Shown here piece after piece: positions 8,443-17,123 of a DNA stretch of 64,000 nucleotides. Position 1 is the first letter of the stretch. Each line of letters starts with the position of its first letter. Below the pieces are notes generated by a model. That model ran no database searches, was not told the origin of the DNA, and worked only from the letters and a program-made list of their open reading frames with translations. Source of the stretch: Lewinellaceae bacterium (GTDB lineage: Bacteria; Bacteroidota; Bacteroidia; Chitinophagales; Saprospiraceae). A program made the position numbers and the translations under genes. The DNA is taken from the NCBI GenBank assembly GCA_020636025.1, contig JACJYQ010000006.1, positions 248,001 through 312,000 on the forward strand, read 5' to 3'.

Positions 8443-8462
8443 CCCCGGATTTCAATCCGGGG
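8443..8462. repeat. Palindromic repeat CCCCGGATTTCAATCCGGGG, copy 1
   Basis: First of three copies of a 20-bp near-palindrome within the 515-bp intergenic region 8362-8876. The stem CCCCGGATT/AATCCGGGG closes over TC. It resembles REP-like hairpins. Confidence 0.8.
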
Positions 8463-8484
8463 AAAAGAAAGCCCCCCAAAACCA

Positions 8485-8501
8485 CAACCGGGAACCGGTT
8501 G
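8485..8501. repeat. Short hairpin CAACCGG-GAA-CCGGTTG
   Basis: A perfect 7-bp inverted repeat with a 3-nt loop, between copies 1 and 2 of the larger palindrome. A sister hairpin of the same geometry lies at 8540-8556. Confidence 0.6.
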
Positions 8502-8539
8502 AATTACAACGATATAACTTTTGCATCATAAAATATATT

Positions 8540-8556
8540 CAACCACTCCGTGGTTG
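8540..8556. repeat. Short hairpin CAACCAC-TCC-GTGGTTG
   Basis: A perfect 7-bp inverted repeat with a 3-nt loop. It shares the CAACC/GGTTG ends with the hairpin at 8485-8501, but the inner pairs have changed together, which suggests the structure matters. Confidence 0.6.
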
Positions 8557-8577
8557 GTTTTATATTACCGATTCATT

Positions 8578-8634
8578 GCCCGGATTTCAATCCGGGGCTA
8601 TTCAAAGTTCAATCCCTTCGGGATTTTTGAATAG
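8578..8634. repeat. Palindromic repeat copy 2 plus adjoining nested hairpin
   Basis: Bases 8578-8597 are the second copy of the 20-bp palindrome (first base differs). It is directly followed by a nested hairpin at 8598-8634: outer arms CTATTCA/TGAATAG, inner arms AATCCC/GGGATT over TTC. Confidence 0.7.
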
Positions 8635-8840
8635 TAGTGTTATGCATTATTGTTGGTAGAAATAATCACAAATGGTGATGCTCGAACAATTGTAATTCAT
8701 ACTCGACTTGGAAGTTCGGAGTTCCTTGTTCTAAATTCAATATTCCCCTGAATATCCAACACCCAACAAGGAATATCCAATATCGAAGTATGTTTGAATG
8801 TTGATATAACACCCCCCCCAAGAAATCCAACATCTAGTAA

Positions 8841-8860
8841 CCCCGGATTTCAATCCGGGG
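8841..8860. repeat. Palindromic repeat CCCCGGATTTCAATCCGGGG, copy 3
   Basis: Third copy, identical to copy 1. It ends 16 bp before the GTG start of the propeller kinase, so it would sit in that gene's leader. Confidence 0.8.
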
Positions 8861-8876
8861 AACCACAACTCAACCA

Positions 8877-11800
8877 GTGTACAAACTCATAACCACCCTA
8901 CTCATCCTGGCTCTCAGCCAGGCCCTCCGCGCCCAGACTTTCGTCACCTACTCGCTGGCGCAAGGACTTCCTCAATCGCAGGTATATGCGGTGCGGCAAG
9001 ACAGTAAAGGATATATGTGGATGGGCACACAAGGCGGTGGACTTTGCCGTTTCGACGGACAGGATTTTCGGGCATACACCATTGCCGACGGCTTGCCTTC
9101 CAATTATGTAAATGCTCTGTGTGAAGACCGCCAGCATCGCCTATGGATCGGAACCAATGCAGGGGTCGCCTATTTGGAGGGGAAAGTGTTTCGCAGGGTG
9201 GATGTGAAAGATCAGGAGAAATTACAGGTGCTGGCTATTTGTGAACAAACTTCCGGAGATGTATGGTTTGGCACCAATCGCGGTGTTTTTCGTTTCGACA
9301 GCGCCGAGCAAAAACTAAATCCGGTTTTACTCGGTCAGTCTATTGCTGAAGCTACCATTTGGGCTTTTCTGCCAGCTGAAAAAGGAACCTGGATAGCGAC
9401 TGATGCTGGAGCATTCCGGGCAGATGCTGAAGTATTGCAATTGACCACTAAAAACGGATTGAACTCAAATGCTGTCCGTGCATTCTCCATGGATTCGAAT
9501 GGACGCTTATGGATTGCAACCGCAGGTGGCGGCATTTCTGTTTTCGATGAACAACAAAAAAAGCTCGTAACTAATTTCACAAACCCCGCCTGGACAACCA
9601 GTCTGCAACCCGATCCGGACGGAAAAATGTGGATAGGCACATCCAATGGCGGACTTACCGTGTACAATCCGAAAGATTCCACCTGGACTGCTGTAAATGA
9701 AAAACAAGGCTTTCCGCATCAGTATGTTCGCAGCATGACCCTTGATAACAGCGGTAATGTTTGGGTTGGCACCTCCGGTGGCGGTGTGGTGAAGTTTCTG
9801 GAAAGCCAGGCATTTACTCATTATGGCGCTTCACATGGACTTTCCGGAAATAGAGTATATGCGTTGAAGCAAGACCATTTGGGTCGTCTGCTGCTTTCAG
9901 TTTCTCTTTCAGGACTGCAGGTTTTCGACTCTTTGGGTATCCACCCTTTTGTTCGCGACAGCGGGTTTCTATCAGGCGTAAAATGCAGCGGCATTAGTGA
10001 GGACGTATTTGGCAGAGTGTGGGTAGCCACAGGTGGAAAAGGCATTTTGGTATTTGATTCGTCGGGTATGTATGCCGTACCTGATTTACCAAATCAAAAT
10101 ATTCGCAGTATCGTGAACGGTACGCCAGGCGAAATGTGGGCAGCCACCAATGCCGGAATCGCGAGAATTACCTATAGCCTGCCCGACAGCTTCTCCATCC
10201 GAAAATATAACCGGTCAGATGGCTTGCCTAATTCCGAGATCGGCACTTTGCATACAGATGAGCAGGGTAACCTCTGGTTTGCCGATTTATCCGGAAAGAT
10301 TGGAATGTTCAAAAACGGCCAACTCGCCGCAGTATTTGGCGAAAAAGACGGACTTCCCGGTTCGCCTGTGCGTTGTATTGAAACTGAAGCCGGAGGACAT
10401 ATCTGGCTGGGGACAAAAAGCGCAGGCATTTTTGAAGCCAATTACCTGAAAGACAGCATGCGTTTTCAGGAAATCAGAACACCTAATAAGCTGGCGTCAG
10501 ATAATATTTATCTGCTGTTGCTCGATCCTAAAGGTAACCTGTGGGCCGGAAGCGAGTCGGGACTCGACCAGATCACTTTTGATCAGTCATTTGACAAAAT
10601 ATCAGGTACCCAACACTTTGGTAAAAACGAAGGATTTCTGGGCATAGAAACCTGTCAGGATGCTGCCTTGGCTGACCTTGAGGGAAACTTATGGTTTGGC
10701 ACCATGAACGGACTAATGAAATACAGCCCGTCAGACAAAACCGCATCTGAGGCGGCGCCTATTCTTCATTTTGAGGAAGTTACGCTTTTTTACAAACCGC
10801 TTGCTCAAACACTCTTTGCTCAATGGATCAACCCGGAAAATGAATTACTGAATGGCCTCGTATTGCCCTGGGACCAGAATCATCTCAGTTTTGAGTTTAG
10901 AGCAGTCGACCTGGCAAATCCCGATGCACTGCTTTATCGCTGGAAACTGGAAGGCTCACCAAATGCACAATGGTCGCCACTCACGAGTCAGACATCTGTA
11001 AACTTTGCCGGGTTACAGCCCGGCAAGTACACCTTTCTCGTTCAGGCCAGCGCTGATGGAGAGACATTCAGCGAAACGAAATCGTCTTCTTTTGAGATAG
11101 ATAAGCCTTTCTGGCAATTGATCAAATTCCAGTTACTCGCAGGCTTTTTGTTGCTTGGACTGATATTGTGGATCACCAGATCCAGAATCCGAAGCATTCG
11201 AAAAAGTGAGGAGGCCAAACGCCTGCAACTGGAACTTCAGAACCACTTGTTGCAGCTCGAGCAAAAGTCCCTGCAATTGCAGATGAACCCACATTTCCTG
11301 TTCAACGCCCTGAACAGCATACAGTCGCTGGTCAGTGCCGGGGATACTGAAAAAGCCAGGACTCAAATCGGCAAGTTTGCTCAAATGATGCGCGGGGTGT
11401 TGAATAATTCGCGCAAAACCAGCATCTCATTGAAAGAAGAAGTAAATGCGCTGGAACAGTATCTGCAAATGGAACAGTTTTGCCAGCAAAACGCTTTCGA
11501 ATACTCCATTAAATTACCAGAAAATATTGATTATGAAGAAGTTGACATTCCACCCATGCTGCTACAACCTTTTGTAGAAAACGCGGTGGTTCACGGCATT
11601 TCACACCTCGAATGGCCCGGTAAAATTGACATCAACTTCAGTCTGAAAGGCGAAATGCTGACCTGCAGCATACGCGATAACGGTGTTGGCCGCGAGAAAG
11701 CGTCTCAATTGCAGGCCGGCAGAAATCCGGGGCATCAGTCTGTGGCAGTGCAGGTTACGAGTGAGCGTCTGGAAGCCATGAAAGGGGAAATGCACTATGA

Positions 11801-11891
11801 ACCACTCGTCTACAATGACTTGAAAAATGCCAAAGGAGAGATCAGTGGAACAGAGGTGATTATTCACATTCCGATAAAAGTAAAGTTTTGA
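8877..11891 (+). CDS. Two-component propeller sensor with LytS-type histidine kinase
   Basis: This 1004-residue protein starts at GTG 8877, followed at once by a signal peptide (LITTLLILALSQALRAQ). Residues about 20-620 hold many Reg_prop blades with the motif W-[MIL]-G-T-x-[GN]-G (WMGTQGGGL, WIGTNAGV, WIGTSNGGL, WVGTSGGG), predicted to form two periplasmic propellers. A Y_Y_Y-type immunoglobulin-like domain covers about 640-735, and one membrane segment about 738-760. The cytoplasmic His_kinase domain has LQMNPHFLFNALNSIQ with phospho-acceptor His806, then PMLLQPFVENAVVHG and DNGVGR. It lacks a receiver and HTH, so it needs a separate regulator, probably LytTR-type; none is next to it. The ligand is unknown. 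Confidence 0.9.
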   Translation: MYKLITTLLILALSQALRAQTFVTYSLAQGLPQSQVYAVRQDSKGYMWMGTQGGGLCRFDGQDFRAYTIADGLPSNYVNALCEDRQHRLWIGTNAGVAYLEGKVFRRVDVKDQEKLQVLAICEQTSGDVWFGTNRGVFRFDSAEQKLNPVLLGQSIAEATIWAFLPAEKGTWIATDAGAFRADAEVLQLTTKNGLNSNAVRAFSMDSNGRLWIATAGGGISVFDEQQKKLVTNFTNPAWTTSLQPDPDGKMWIGTSNGGLTVYNPKDSTWTAVNEKQGFPHQYVRSMTLDNSGNVWVGTSGGGVVKFLESQAFTHYGASHGLSGNRVYALKQDHLGRLLLSVSLSGLQVFDSLGIHPFVRDSGFLSGVKCSGISEDVFGRVWVATGGKGILVFDSSGMYAVPDLPNQNIRSIVNGTPGEMWAATNAGIARITYSLPDSFSIRKYNRSDGLPNSEIGTLHTDEQGNLWFADLSGKIGMFKNGQLAAVFGEKDGLPGSPVRCIETEAGGHIWLGTKSAGIFEANYLKDSMRFQEIRTPNKLASDNIYLLLLDPKGNLWAGSESGLDQITFDQSFDKISGTQHFGKNEGFLGIETCQDAALADLEGNLWFGTMNGLMKYSPSDKTASEAAPILHFEEVTLFYKPLAQTLFAQWINPENELLNGLVLPWDQNHLSFEFRAVDLANPDALLYRWKLEGSPNAQWSPLTSQTSVNFAGLQPGKYTFLVQASADGETFSETKSSSFEIDKPFWQLIKFQLLAGFLLLGLILWITRSRIRSIRKSEEAKRLQLELQNHLLQLEQKSLQLQMNPHFLFNALNSIQSLVSAGDTEKARTQIGKFAQMMRGVLNNSRKTSISLKEEVNALEQYLQMEQFCQQNAFEYSIKLPENIDYEEVDIPPMLLQPFVENAVVHGISHLEWPGKIDINFSLKGEMLTCSIRDNGVGREKASQLQAGRNPGHQSVAVQVTSERLEAMKGEMHYEPLVYNDLKNAKGEISGTEVIIHIPIKVKF

Positions 11892-11939
11892 TCTATATCA
11901 CATTTTAACTAAAAAGTAAAAATATATCCTGCCATTTTA

Positions 11940-11947
11940 TATGTTTG
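11940..11947 (+). promoter_or_regulatory. Candidate -7 promoter box
   Basis: TATGTTTG matches TAnnTTTG and lies 42 bp before the ATG at 11989. Confidence 0.45.
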
Positions 11948-11988
11948 CAGAACAAAACTTTATACGATTAACCTAAAATCAACATGTT

Positions 11989-12408
11989 ATGAACACCAAA
12001 GTTTTACTAGCTGCATTGGCAGGAGCAGTCGTTGCATTCATCACCGGATGGCTTATCTGGGGCATGGCACTGGCTGGAATTATGGAAAGCAACACCACAG
12101 AAGCCGGATTGGCTGTATCCCGTGGGGAAATGCCCTTGTTATGGGCCATTGCCGTAGGCTGTATTGCCTATTCTTTATTGCTAGCCCTGGTATATAGTCG
12201 CTGGGCAGGTATTTCCACATTTAAGTCAGGAGCCATGGGAGGTGCCTGGATTATGCTGCTGATTGCCCTGGGAGCCGACTTTTTCGTTTACGCTGGCATG
12301 AATGTTATGAATATGACTGCCATCATGGTAGATGTGGTAGCCAGTGCTGTACAAGGTGCCATTGTGGGCGGCGTAATCGGCTGGGCCCTTGGCTATGGTG
12401 ATAAATAG
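11989..12408 (+). CDS. Small four-helix membrane protein (DUF1761-like)
   Basis: A 139-residue protein with four predicted membrane helices (about 5-30, 47-70, 80-102 and 108-134). Its small-residue-rich segments (GAMGGAWIMLLIALGADFFVYAG, AVQGAIVGGVIGWALGYG, in outline) resemble small DUF1761-type proteins of Bacteroidota. The function is unknown. It has its own -7 box, so it need not be co-transcribed with the kinase upstream. The IS982 element begins about 30 bp after its stop. Confidence 0.65.
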   Translation: MNTKVLLAALAGAVVAFITGWLIWGMALAGIMESNTTEAGLAVSRGEMPLLWAIAVGCIAYSLLLALVYSRWAGISTFKSGAMGGAWIMLLIALGADFFVYAGMNVMNMTAIMVDVVASAVQGAIVGGVIGWALGYGDK

Positions 12409-12491
12409 TTTTTTTAATTATGAGTTATGAATTATAAATTATGCGAATAATGGGTTAGAAAGCAGAAGTAGCAGATTTTGAGCAAAGTCAA

Positions 12492-12499
12492 TATGTTTG
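12492..12499 (+). promoter_or_regulatory. Candidate -7 box of the IS982 transposase
   Basis: TATGTTTG matches TAnnTTTG inside the left end of the element, 28 bp before the ATG at 12527. Confidence 0.45.
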
Positions 12500-12526
12500 T
12501 AGTTCTCACACTATAAAACATTGACC

Positions 12527-13432
12527 ATGAAAGAGTTGGAACTCATTCGCCTCTACTACTACTTCTGCGAATGCAATGATAAAGAACTTGCCCTTTACTG
12601 TCAGCGATTTAGCCCTAATTCTTGTCCATCCAATGAAAAACTGACGGATGCAGAATTATTGACGATCTATTTTTACTGTCGGCGATTTGAGAACAAACAC
12701 CTAAAATCTGAAATTCACGATTATGCTGATCGCTATCTGCGGAGTTGGTTCCCGGATTTACCGGCCTACGCTACTTTCAATGTTCGGCTGAATAATTTGG
12801 GAAATTGCCTTCCATATTTAGCCAACCGAATCTTAAACAAGATACATGTATTTGAATATCAACATGTTGAAAACTCAATCTCTTTGATCGATTCAATGCC
12901 CATCATGCTTTGTTCTGGTAAACGGAAAGGTAAAGTAGCACCCGAATTATCCGAAAAATCCTTCTGTTCTACAAAAGGAGTCTATTATTATGGGGTAAAA
13001 CTTCACACTATCGCTTTTTACCGAAAAGGAAAACTTCCGCTGCCAGAATATCTACTCCTTACCTCCGCGGCAGAAAATGATCTGGAAGCAATTCGACCTG
13101 TTTTGACAAACCTAGTCAACCGCGCCATCTTTGCTGATAAAGCCTATGCAAACAAACCTTTAAACCAAGACCTCTTAAATAACGCCAACACTTTCATATA
13201 CACTCCAACAAAACTGATCAAAGGTGAAACGATATTCACCAGAAACTTCAAAAAGGCCGCTGATTCGCTCTTTTCAACTGCTGTATCGACGGTTCGACAA
13301 CCCATTGAAGGATTATTTAATTGGCTCATCGAAAAAACAAACCTTCAAAAAGCAAGCAAGGTCCGCGCTACAAAAGGCCTGATTCTACATGTTTTCGGTG
13401 CTATTGTAACCGCTTTGCTTAATTGGATTTAA
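12527..13432 (+). CDS. IS982 family DDE transposase
   Basis: The ATG at 12527 gives 301 residues, the usual IS982 length. N-terminal helices (LRLYYYFCECNDKELALYC region) are followed by KLTDAELLTIYFYCRRFENK, typical of IS982. The DDE triad can be read at SLIDSMPIM (first Asp), AIFADKAY (second Asp) and RQPIEGLFNWL (Glu). The GVKLHTIAF strand between the first two Asp residues also fits. It looks intact, with no frameshift or stop, so the copy may be active or recently inserted. The TTG two codons upstream is in frame but less likely as the start. Confidence 0.93.
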   Translation: MKELELIRLYYYFCECNDKELALYCQRFSPNSCPSNEKLTDAELLTIYFYCRRFENKHLKSEIHDYADRYLRSWFPDLPAYATFNVRLNNLGNCLPYLANRILNKIHVFEYQHVENSISLIDSMPIMLCSGKRKGKVAPELSEKSFCSTKGVYYYGVKLHTIAFYRKGKLPLPEYLLLTSAAENDLEAIRPVLTNLVNRAIFADKAYANKPLNQDLLNNANTFIYTPTKLIKGETIFTRNFKKAADSLFSTAVSTVRQPIEGLFNWLIEKTNLQKASKVRATKGLILHVFGAIVTALLNWI

Positions 13433-13657
13433 CCCATTATTCGCATAAATTATGAATTACACGTTTGTAAATCATTGCGACTTAACTTGAAAACAAACTT
13501 TTCCATTCAAGCGAATGCCAAACAGTCGCGTGCATTCATAATTTATAATTCATAACTCATCATTCACCCTACCCTTATTAGGGTAATTGGAGGGTTAAAA
13601 TTTTGTATATGTCTTCTGCCTGTCATAAACGCAGGTGAGGAGTACAGGCGGGTATGC

Positions 13658-13665
13658 TAACTTCG
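13658..13665 (+). promoter_or_regulatory. Candidate -7 box of the secreted HYR-like protein
   Basis: TAACTTCG (7 of 8 to TAnnTTTG) within TGCTAACTTCGCCGG lies 32 bp before the ATG at 13697. Confidence 0.4.
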
Positions 13666-13696
13666 CCGGAAACAACAAACAAATTCCGGTTACATT

Positions 13697-16045
13697 ATGC
13701 AAAAATCCATACTCGCCTTGATGTTTGGGTTTGCCTTTTGCGCAAACCTCTTATCCCAACCCATCTATTTCTCTGTAAAATTTCCTGATGATTATGAGTT
13801 GATCGGCTGTGGTGTCATGCCTGATACCAGCAATGGCCCTATCATTACTTATTATTCCAATTGCAACTTTAATGTTGGCATTTCCGTAAAAGATCAGGTG
13901 TTCAACCTGAATGCTACGGGAGGCTGCAAAAAGATACTGCGTACCTGGAAACTCGTTTACTGGTGCGATTACGACCCCAACTGGCCCGGTCCAACCATCA
14001 TTCCCAATCCGGGCAATACGGATGTAGGTCCCACCATTAATGGAGACATTTACAACCACGGGTATTTACAATACACACAAATCATAAAAGTGCGCGACAA
14101 CGTGCCTCCGGTTTTTCTGAATTGTCCGGACTCAACCGTGCTGTTTTGCGATTACACCAACAACGACCCGGCTCAATACGGCAACAAATGCGAAGGCCCG
14201 GTAGATTTGAGTGTGAAAGTCGTGGACGATTGCTCAGGCACCGATATTACCCTCACTTATTTGTTATCGCTCGATCTGGATGGCAATGGCAGTATGGAAA
14301 CCTTTATTTCCAGCAGCATGCCAAATGCCTGGCCCATTGAAAAAACGATCATGGGAGATACCGTTTGCGGAACGATAAAATTGCCTCCCGGGGTAGGACT
14401 CCCGTACGGCACCCATAAAGTGGAATGGATCGCAGCTGATGGCTGCGGCAACCAGTCAATATGTAAATACGATTTCGCCACTAAAGATTGTAAAGAACCT
14501 ACTGTGGTATGCGTGAATGGCCTGAGTGTAAACATCATGCCTACAGGTATGATCACCCTTTGGGCCAGCGACTTCCTTAAATATGCATACGACAATTGCA
14601 CTCCGGACGACTTGTTAAAAATCGCCATCCGCAAGGCAGGCACCGGCACCGGTTTCCCATTTGGAAATACATCAGTGACTTTTGATTGTAACGAAATCGG
14701 CCAGCAGGAAGTTGAAGTTTGGGCGGAAGATGAATGTGGCAATGGCGGCTTCTGCATCACCTATGTGATCATTCAGGATCATTTTGGCGCCTGCACAGCT
14801 CCCGGACCCGTTTCTGGCACCATTACGAACGATCAGCAGCAAGCCCTAAAAGGAGCTCACGTCCTCCTTCAAAATAACTTGCAGCCTGCCACTCAATTCA
14901 TAACCAAAACAGATGCGCAGGGCAATTACGCTTTTGCCGGTGCTCCGGGAACCTGTAATTATTCCATTATCCCGACGCTGGATACATTACCATTGAACGG
15001 CGTGAATACCATGGACGTTATGCTCACCGACTGGCACATCAGCGGAACGCAGGCCTTGCCAACACCATACCGCATCATTGCCGTAGATGCAAACGCCGAT
15101 GGTGTAGTAGACACAGATGATCTGGACGTAATGGGTGATTTGATCACAGGTGTAATACCAACGTTCCCCAACAGTCCCTCCTGGCGTTTTGTGCCGTTGG
15201 CCTACTCATTCACAGATCCGCTGGATCCACTTGCCGACCTGTTCCCGGAAACGATCAGCACAACCTGTCCGGCTCCCTCAGGTTTGAATCAGCACTTTGT
15301 AGCCATGAAAACCGGCGATGCCGACGGCAATGCCAACCTGATCCACAGTCTGATTTCCAGTCCCGACGATCGCGGCTCTTCGGCTGGAACAGTTACCTTT
15401 AAAATGGTGAACCAGCGCTTCCAGGCTGGTGAGGAGATCACAGCTCAACTTATATCACCTGAATTAAGTGACATGCTGGGCTTCCAATTTACGCTTTCCG
15501 CCAATCCGGAAAATCTGGAGTTACTGTCGGCAGAGCCAATGCTTACAGCAAAAACAGGCGCTTTCCCAGCCCAGGGCGATGCTTCCATGAGTTGGTACAG
15601 AAGAAGCGGAGAGTCTTCCGGCATCCGTCCGGTTCTGAAATTGCGGTTCAAGGCTCTTGCAAACAGCAGTTTGAAACAATCCATTAACTTTAGTTCAGAT
15701 ATCACCAGAGCAGAGGCTTATGATCTTGGCAGACAGCCCATGGGCGTTGAATTGGAGTTTGCTCCAACAAAGATCAAAGGAGCCCAGGCAAAACTTCTGC
15801 CACCTAGTCCGAACCCGACTACTGGTCCATTTACAGCCCAGTTCTATGTTCCTCAGGAAGGCAATATTTCTCTTATTTTATCCAATCTGAATGGCGGCGC
15901 TATTTCCACTTATCAGGAATATGCTGAAGAGGGCTGGCATTCGGTTGAAATGCCGGTTAACGGAAAAGCAGTAACCGGTGTACATGTACTGCATTTGCAA
16001 ACTGAATATGGTACAGAGGTGCAAAGAGTGATGTTGCAGAGGTAA
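13697..16045 (+). CDS. Large secreted T9SS cargo with HYR-like, CarboxypepD_reg-like and dockerin-like parts
   Basis: A 782-residue protein. The signal peptide is at about 1-20 (ILALMFGFAFCANLLSQ). Cys-rich HYR-like modules follow (VRDNVPPVFLNCPDSTVLFC; WIAADGCGNQSICKY; VWAEDECGNGGFC). About 370-430 looks like a carboxypeptidase-regulatory fold (PVSGTITNDQQQALKGAHVLL; TDAQGNYAFAG). A dockerin-like calcium loop (DANADGVVDTDDLDVM) and a second DADGNANL loop come next, then a cohesin-like beta domain (about 560-680). The last 80 residues form a T9SS type A sorting domain (SPNPTTGPFTAQFYVP to the C-terminus). It is exported across the outer membrane and probably anchored to the surface. The partner or ligand is unknown. 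Confidence 0.85.
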   Translation: MQKSILALMFGFAFCANLLSQPIYFSVKFPDDYELIGCGVMPDTSNGPIITYYSNCNFNVGISVKDQVFNLNATGGCKKILRTWKLVYWCDYDPNWPGPTIIPNPGNTDVGPTINGDIYNHGYLQYTQIIKVRDNVPPVFLNCPDSTVLFCDYTNNDPAQYGNKCEGPVDLSVKVVDDCSGTDITLTYLLSLDLDGNGSMETFISSSMPNAWPIEKTIMGDTVCGTIKLPPGVGLPYGTHKVEWIAADGCGNQSICKYDFATKDCKEPTVVCVNGLSVNIMPTGMITLWASDFLKYAYDNCTPDDLLKIAIRKAGTGTGFPFGNTSVTFDCNEIGQQEVEVWAEDECGNGGFCITYVIIQDHFGACTAPGPVSGTITNDQQQALKGAHVLLQNNLQPATQFITKTDAQGNYAFAGAPGTCNYSIIPTLDTLPLNGVNTMDVMLTDWHISGTQALPTPYRIIAVDANADGVVDTDDLDVMGDLITGVIPTFPNSPSWRFVPLAYSFTDPLDPLADLFPETISTTCPAPSGLNQHFVAMKTGDADGNANLIHSLISSPDDRGSSAGTVTFKMVNQRFQAGEEITAQLISPELSDMLGFQFTLSANPENLELLSAEPMLTAKTGAFPAQGDASMSWYRRSGESSGIRPVLKLRFKALANSSLKQSINFSSDITRAEAYDLGRQPMGVELEFAPTKIKGAQAKLLPPSPNPTTGPFTAQFYVPQEGNISLILSNLNGGAISTYQEYAEEGWHSVEMPVNGKAVTGVHVLHLQTEYGTEVQRVMLQR

Positions 16046-16072
16046 TTCTCTCCAAATAGTAATTAAAAAAGG

Positions 16073-16115
16073 ATCCCGGACTTTTCGTTGGAAAAGTCCG
16101 GGATTTTGGTTTTTA
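16073..16115. terminator. Strong rho-independent terminator, probably bidirectional
   Basis: A perfect 14-bp stem (16073-16086 with 16091-16104, ATCCCGGACTTTTC and its complement) with a GTTG loop is followed by TTTGGTTTTT. It is preceded by AATTAAAAAA, which gives a T-run on the other strand. It separates the convergent genes ending at 16045 and 16140. Confidence 0.9.
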
Positions 16116-16139
16116 AGGGGGGAGGAAATTTATGCGGGA

Positions 16140-16706
16140 TTATTCATAATCTACATCTACAGGGCAACACTGATAGCGCACTGCAAATTGAATTTCCTCA
16201 CCAAAAAACGGGCCCGATGGGAATATGGAAAAATCTATTTGGGTAATCGTTGCCGAAAAGCCTTCTCCACAGCCGATATTGGCTTGTGCATAGGAAAGAG
16301 CCATATTAACGATCAAACGTTGGTTGGCAGCAGATACATTGCCATTGGCATCTATAAAATTGCCAATATCAAACTGTGATAATCCTGCAAACGTAGCCGT
16401 GCCACCCAATTCACAATCCGGATATATCACATTTCCCAATACGCATCCATTTGCGTATGAATCCAGAGTTCCGTAATTCCAACCCTCGTTAAAAGCGGCA
16501 TTCTGAATGGGCTTTTTTTCAGCCAGGTAGTAATAGGGCACTGTTGCAAGATAACATTGATCTTGAAGTTGGCCGCCACCACCGCCATCACGTTCGGTAG
16601 CTGCCTGATCTGGCAAGTCAAGAATGCGGTTATTGTCTTTTGTGCAGGCTGTAAAAACGAACAATACACTGAGAATGGAAAGCGAAATTAAATGTAGTTT
16701 TTTCAT
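16140..16706 (-). CDS. Putative lipoprotein of unknown function
   Basis: The ATG at 16706 is chosen because a lipoprotein signal follows at once (LISLSILSVLFVFTACTKD, lipid-bearing Cys20); a 23-residue upstream extension looks untranslated. The protein has 188 residues. After a flexible Gly-rich stretch (RDGGGGGQLQDQ) come a Cys-containing region (QCYLATVPYYY), DGTLDSYANGCVLGNV-like text and, near the C-terminus, FAVRYQCCPVDVDYE. The mature part has five or more Cys, so disulfides are possible. I do not recognise the family. It is a single gene on this strand with a bidirectional terminator downstream. Confidence 0.65.
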   Translation of the reverse strand: MKKLHLISLSILSVLFVFTACTKDNNRILDLPDQAATERDGGGGGQLQDQCYLATVPYYYLAEKKPIQNAAFNEGWNYGTLDSYANGCVLGNVIYPDCELGGTATFAGLSQFDIGNFIDANGNVSAANQRLIVNMALSYAQANIGCGEGFSATITQIDFSIFPSGPFFGEEIQFAVRYQCCPVDVDYE

Positions 16707-17096
16707 GTTACTGTTAATTAATTTGGGTGAAAAATCATGATGTTTATATCCTGTGCAATTCCTGGATTTAATCACTCGAATAAGTTGAAAAATCTGTCAA
16801 TTGCGTTTGGACAGGACAAAAGTGCCTTGGTTTGCATCACCCGTACAAGGACAAATATTGGTCTGAATACCCAGGGGCAATATTGAAAATACACAATAAT
16901 TTACACGTATTTATATTGTTTTTTAGTAATTTGAATTAAAAACATACTTTATAAGAGCCGTGAATCTGGACACATTCCTAAGATTATTCCTGAATACTGC
17001 CCATTTCACCTGGTAAAAGTTTAACTAAGAGCATTGAAATATGCTGTTCGAAAATATTTGATCAATAAAATCTCGTGTTTATAACGCAATTTGTTT
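16707..17096. other. Intergenic region between lipoprotein and radical SAM gene
   Basis: About 390 bp, AT-rich, divergent. It must carry the promoter for the lipoprotein and that of the radical SAM gene (candidate box at 17097). No ORF, hairpin or repeat that I could support was seen. Confidence 0.5.
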
Positions 17097-17104
17097 TAAA
17101 TTTG
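17097..17104 (+). promoter_or_regulatory. Candidate -7 box close to the start codon
   Basis: TAAATTTG matches TAnnTTTG and lies only 19 bp before the TTG start at 17124, giving a leader of about 12 nt or fewer. Confidence 0.4.
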
Positions 17105-17123
17105 TCCAACAAAAACTTTCTGT

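Larger units (their letters stand above)
12439..13448 (+). mobile_element. IS982-family insertion sequence
   Basis: The element is bounded by perfect 19-bp inverted repeats at 12439-12457 and 13430-13448 (core ATGCGAATAATGGGTTA). It is about 1.0 kb with a single transposase gene whose stop codon overlaps the right repeat. AAATT occurs at both edges (12436-12440 and 13447-13451), but part of it overlaps the repeats, so a target duplication is not certain. A 24-bp inverted repeat also surrounds the element (12420-12443 and 13537-13560). Confidence 0.85.

Noticed and set aside
8443..8860. CRISPR-like array of CCCCGGATTTCAATCCGGGG
   Set aside because: Only three copies with irregular spacing (about 115 and 245 bp), no uniform spacers and no cas genes.
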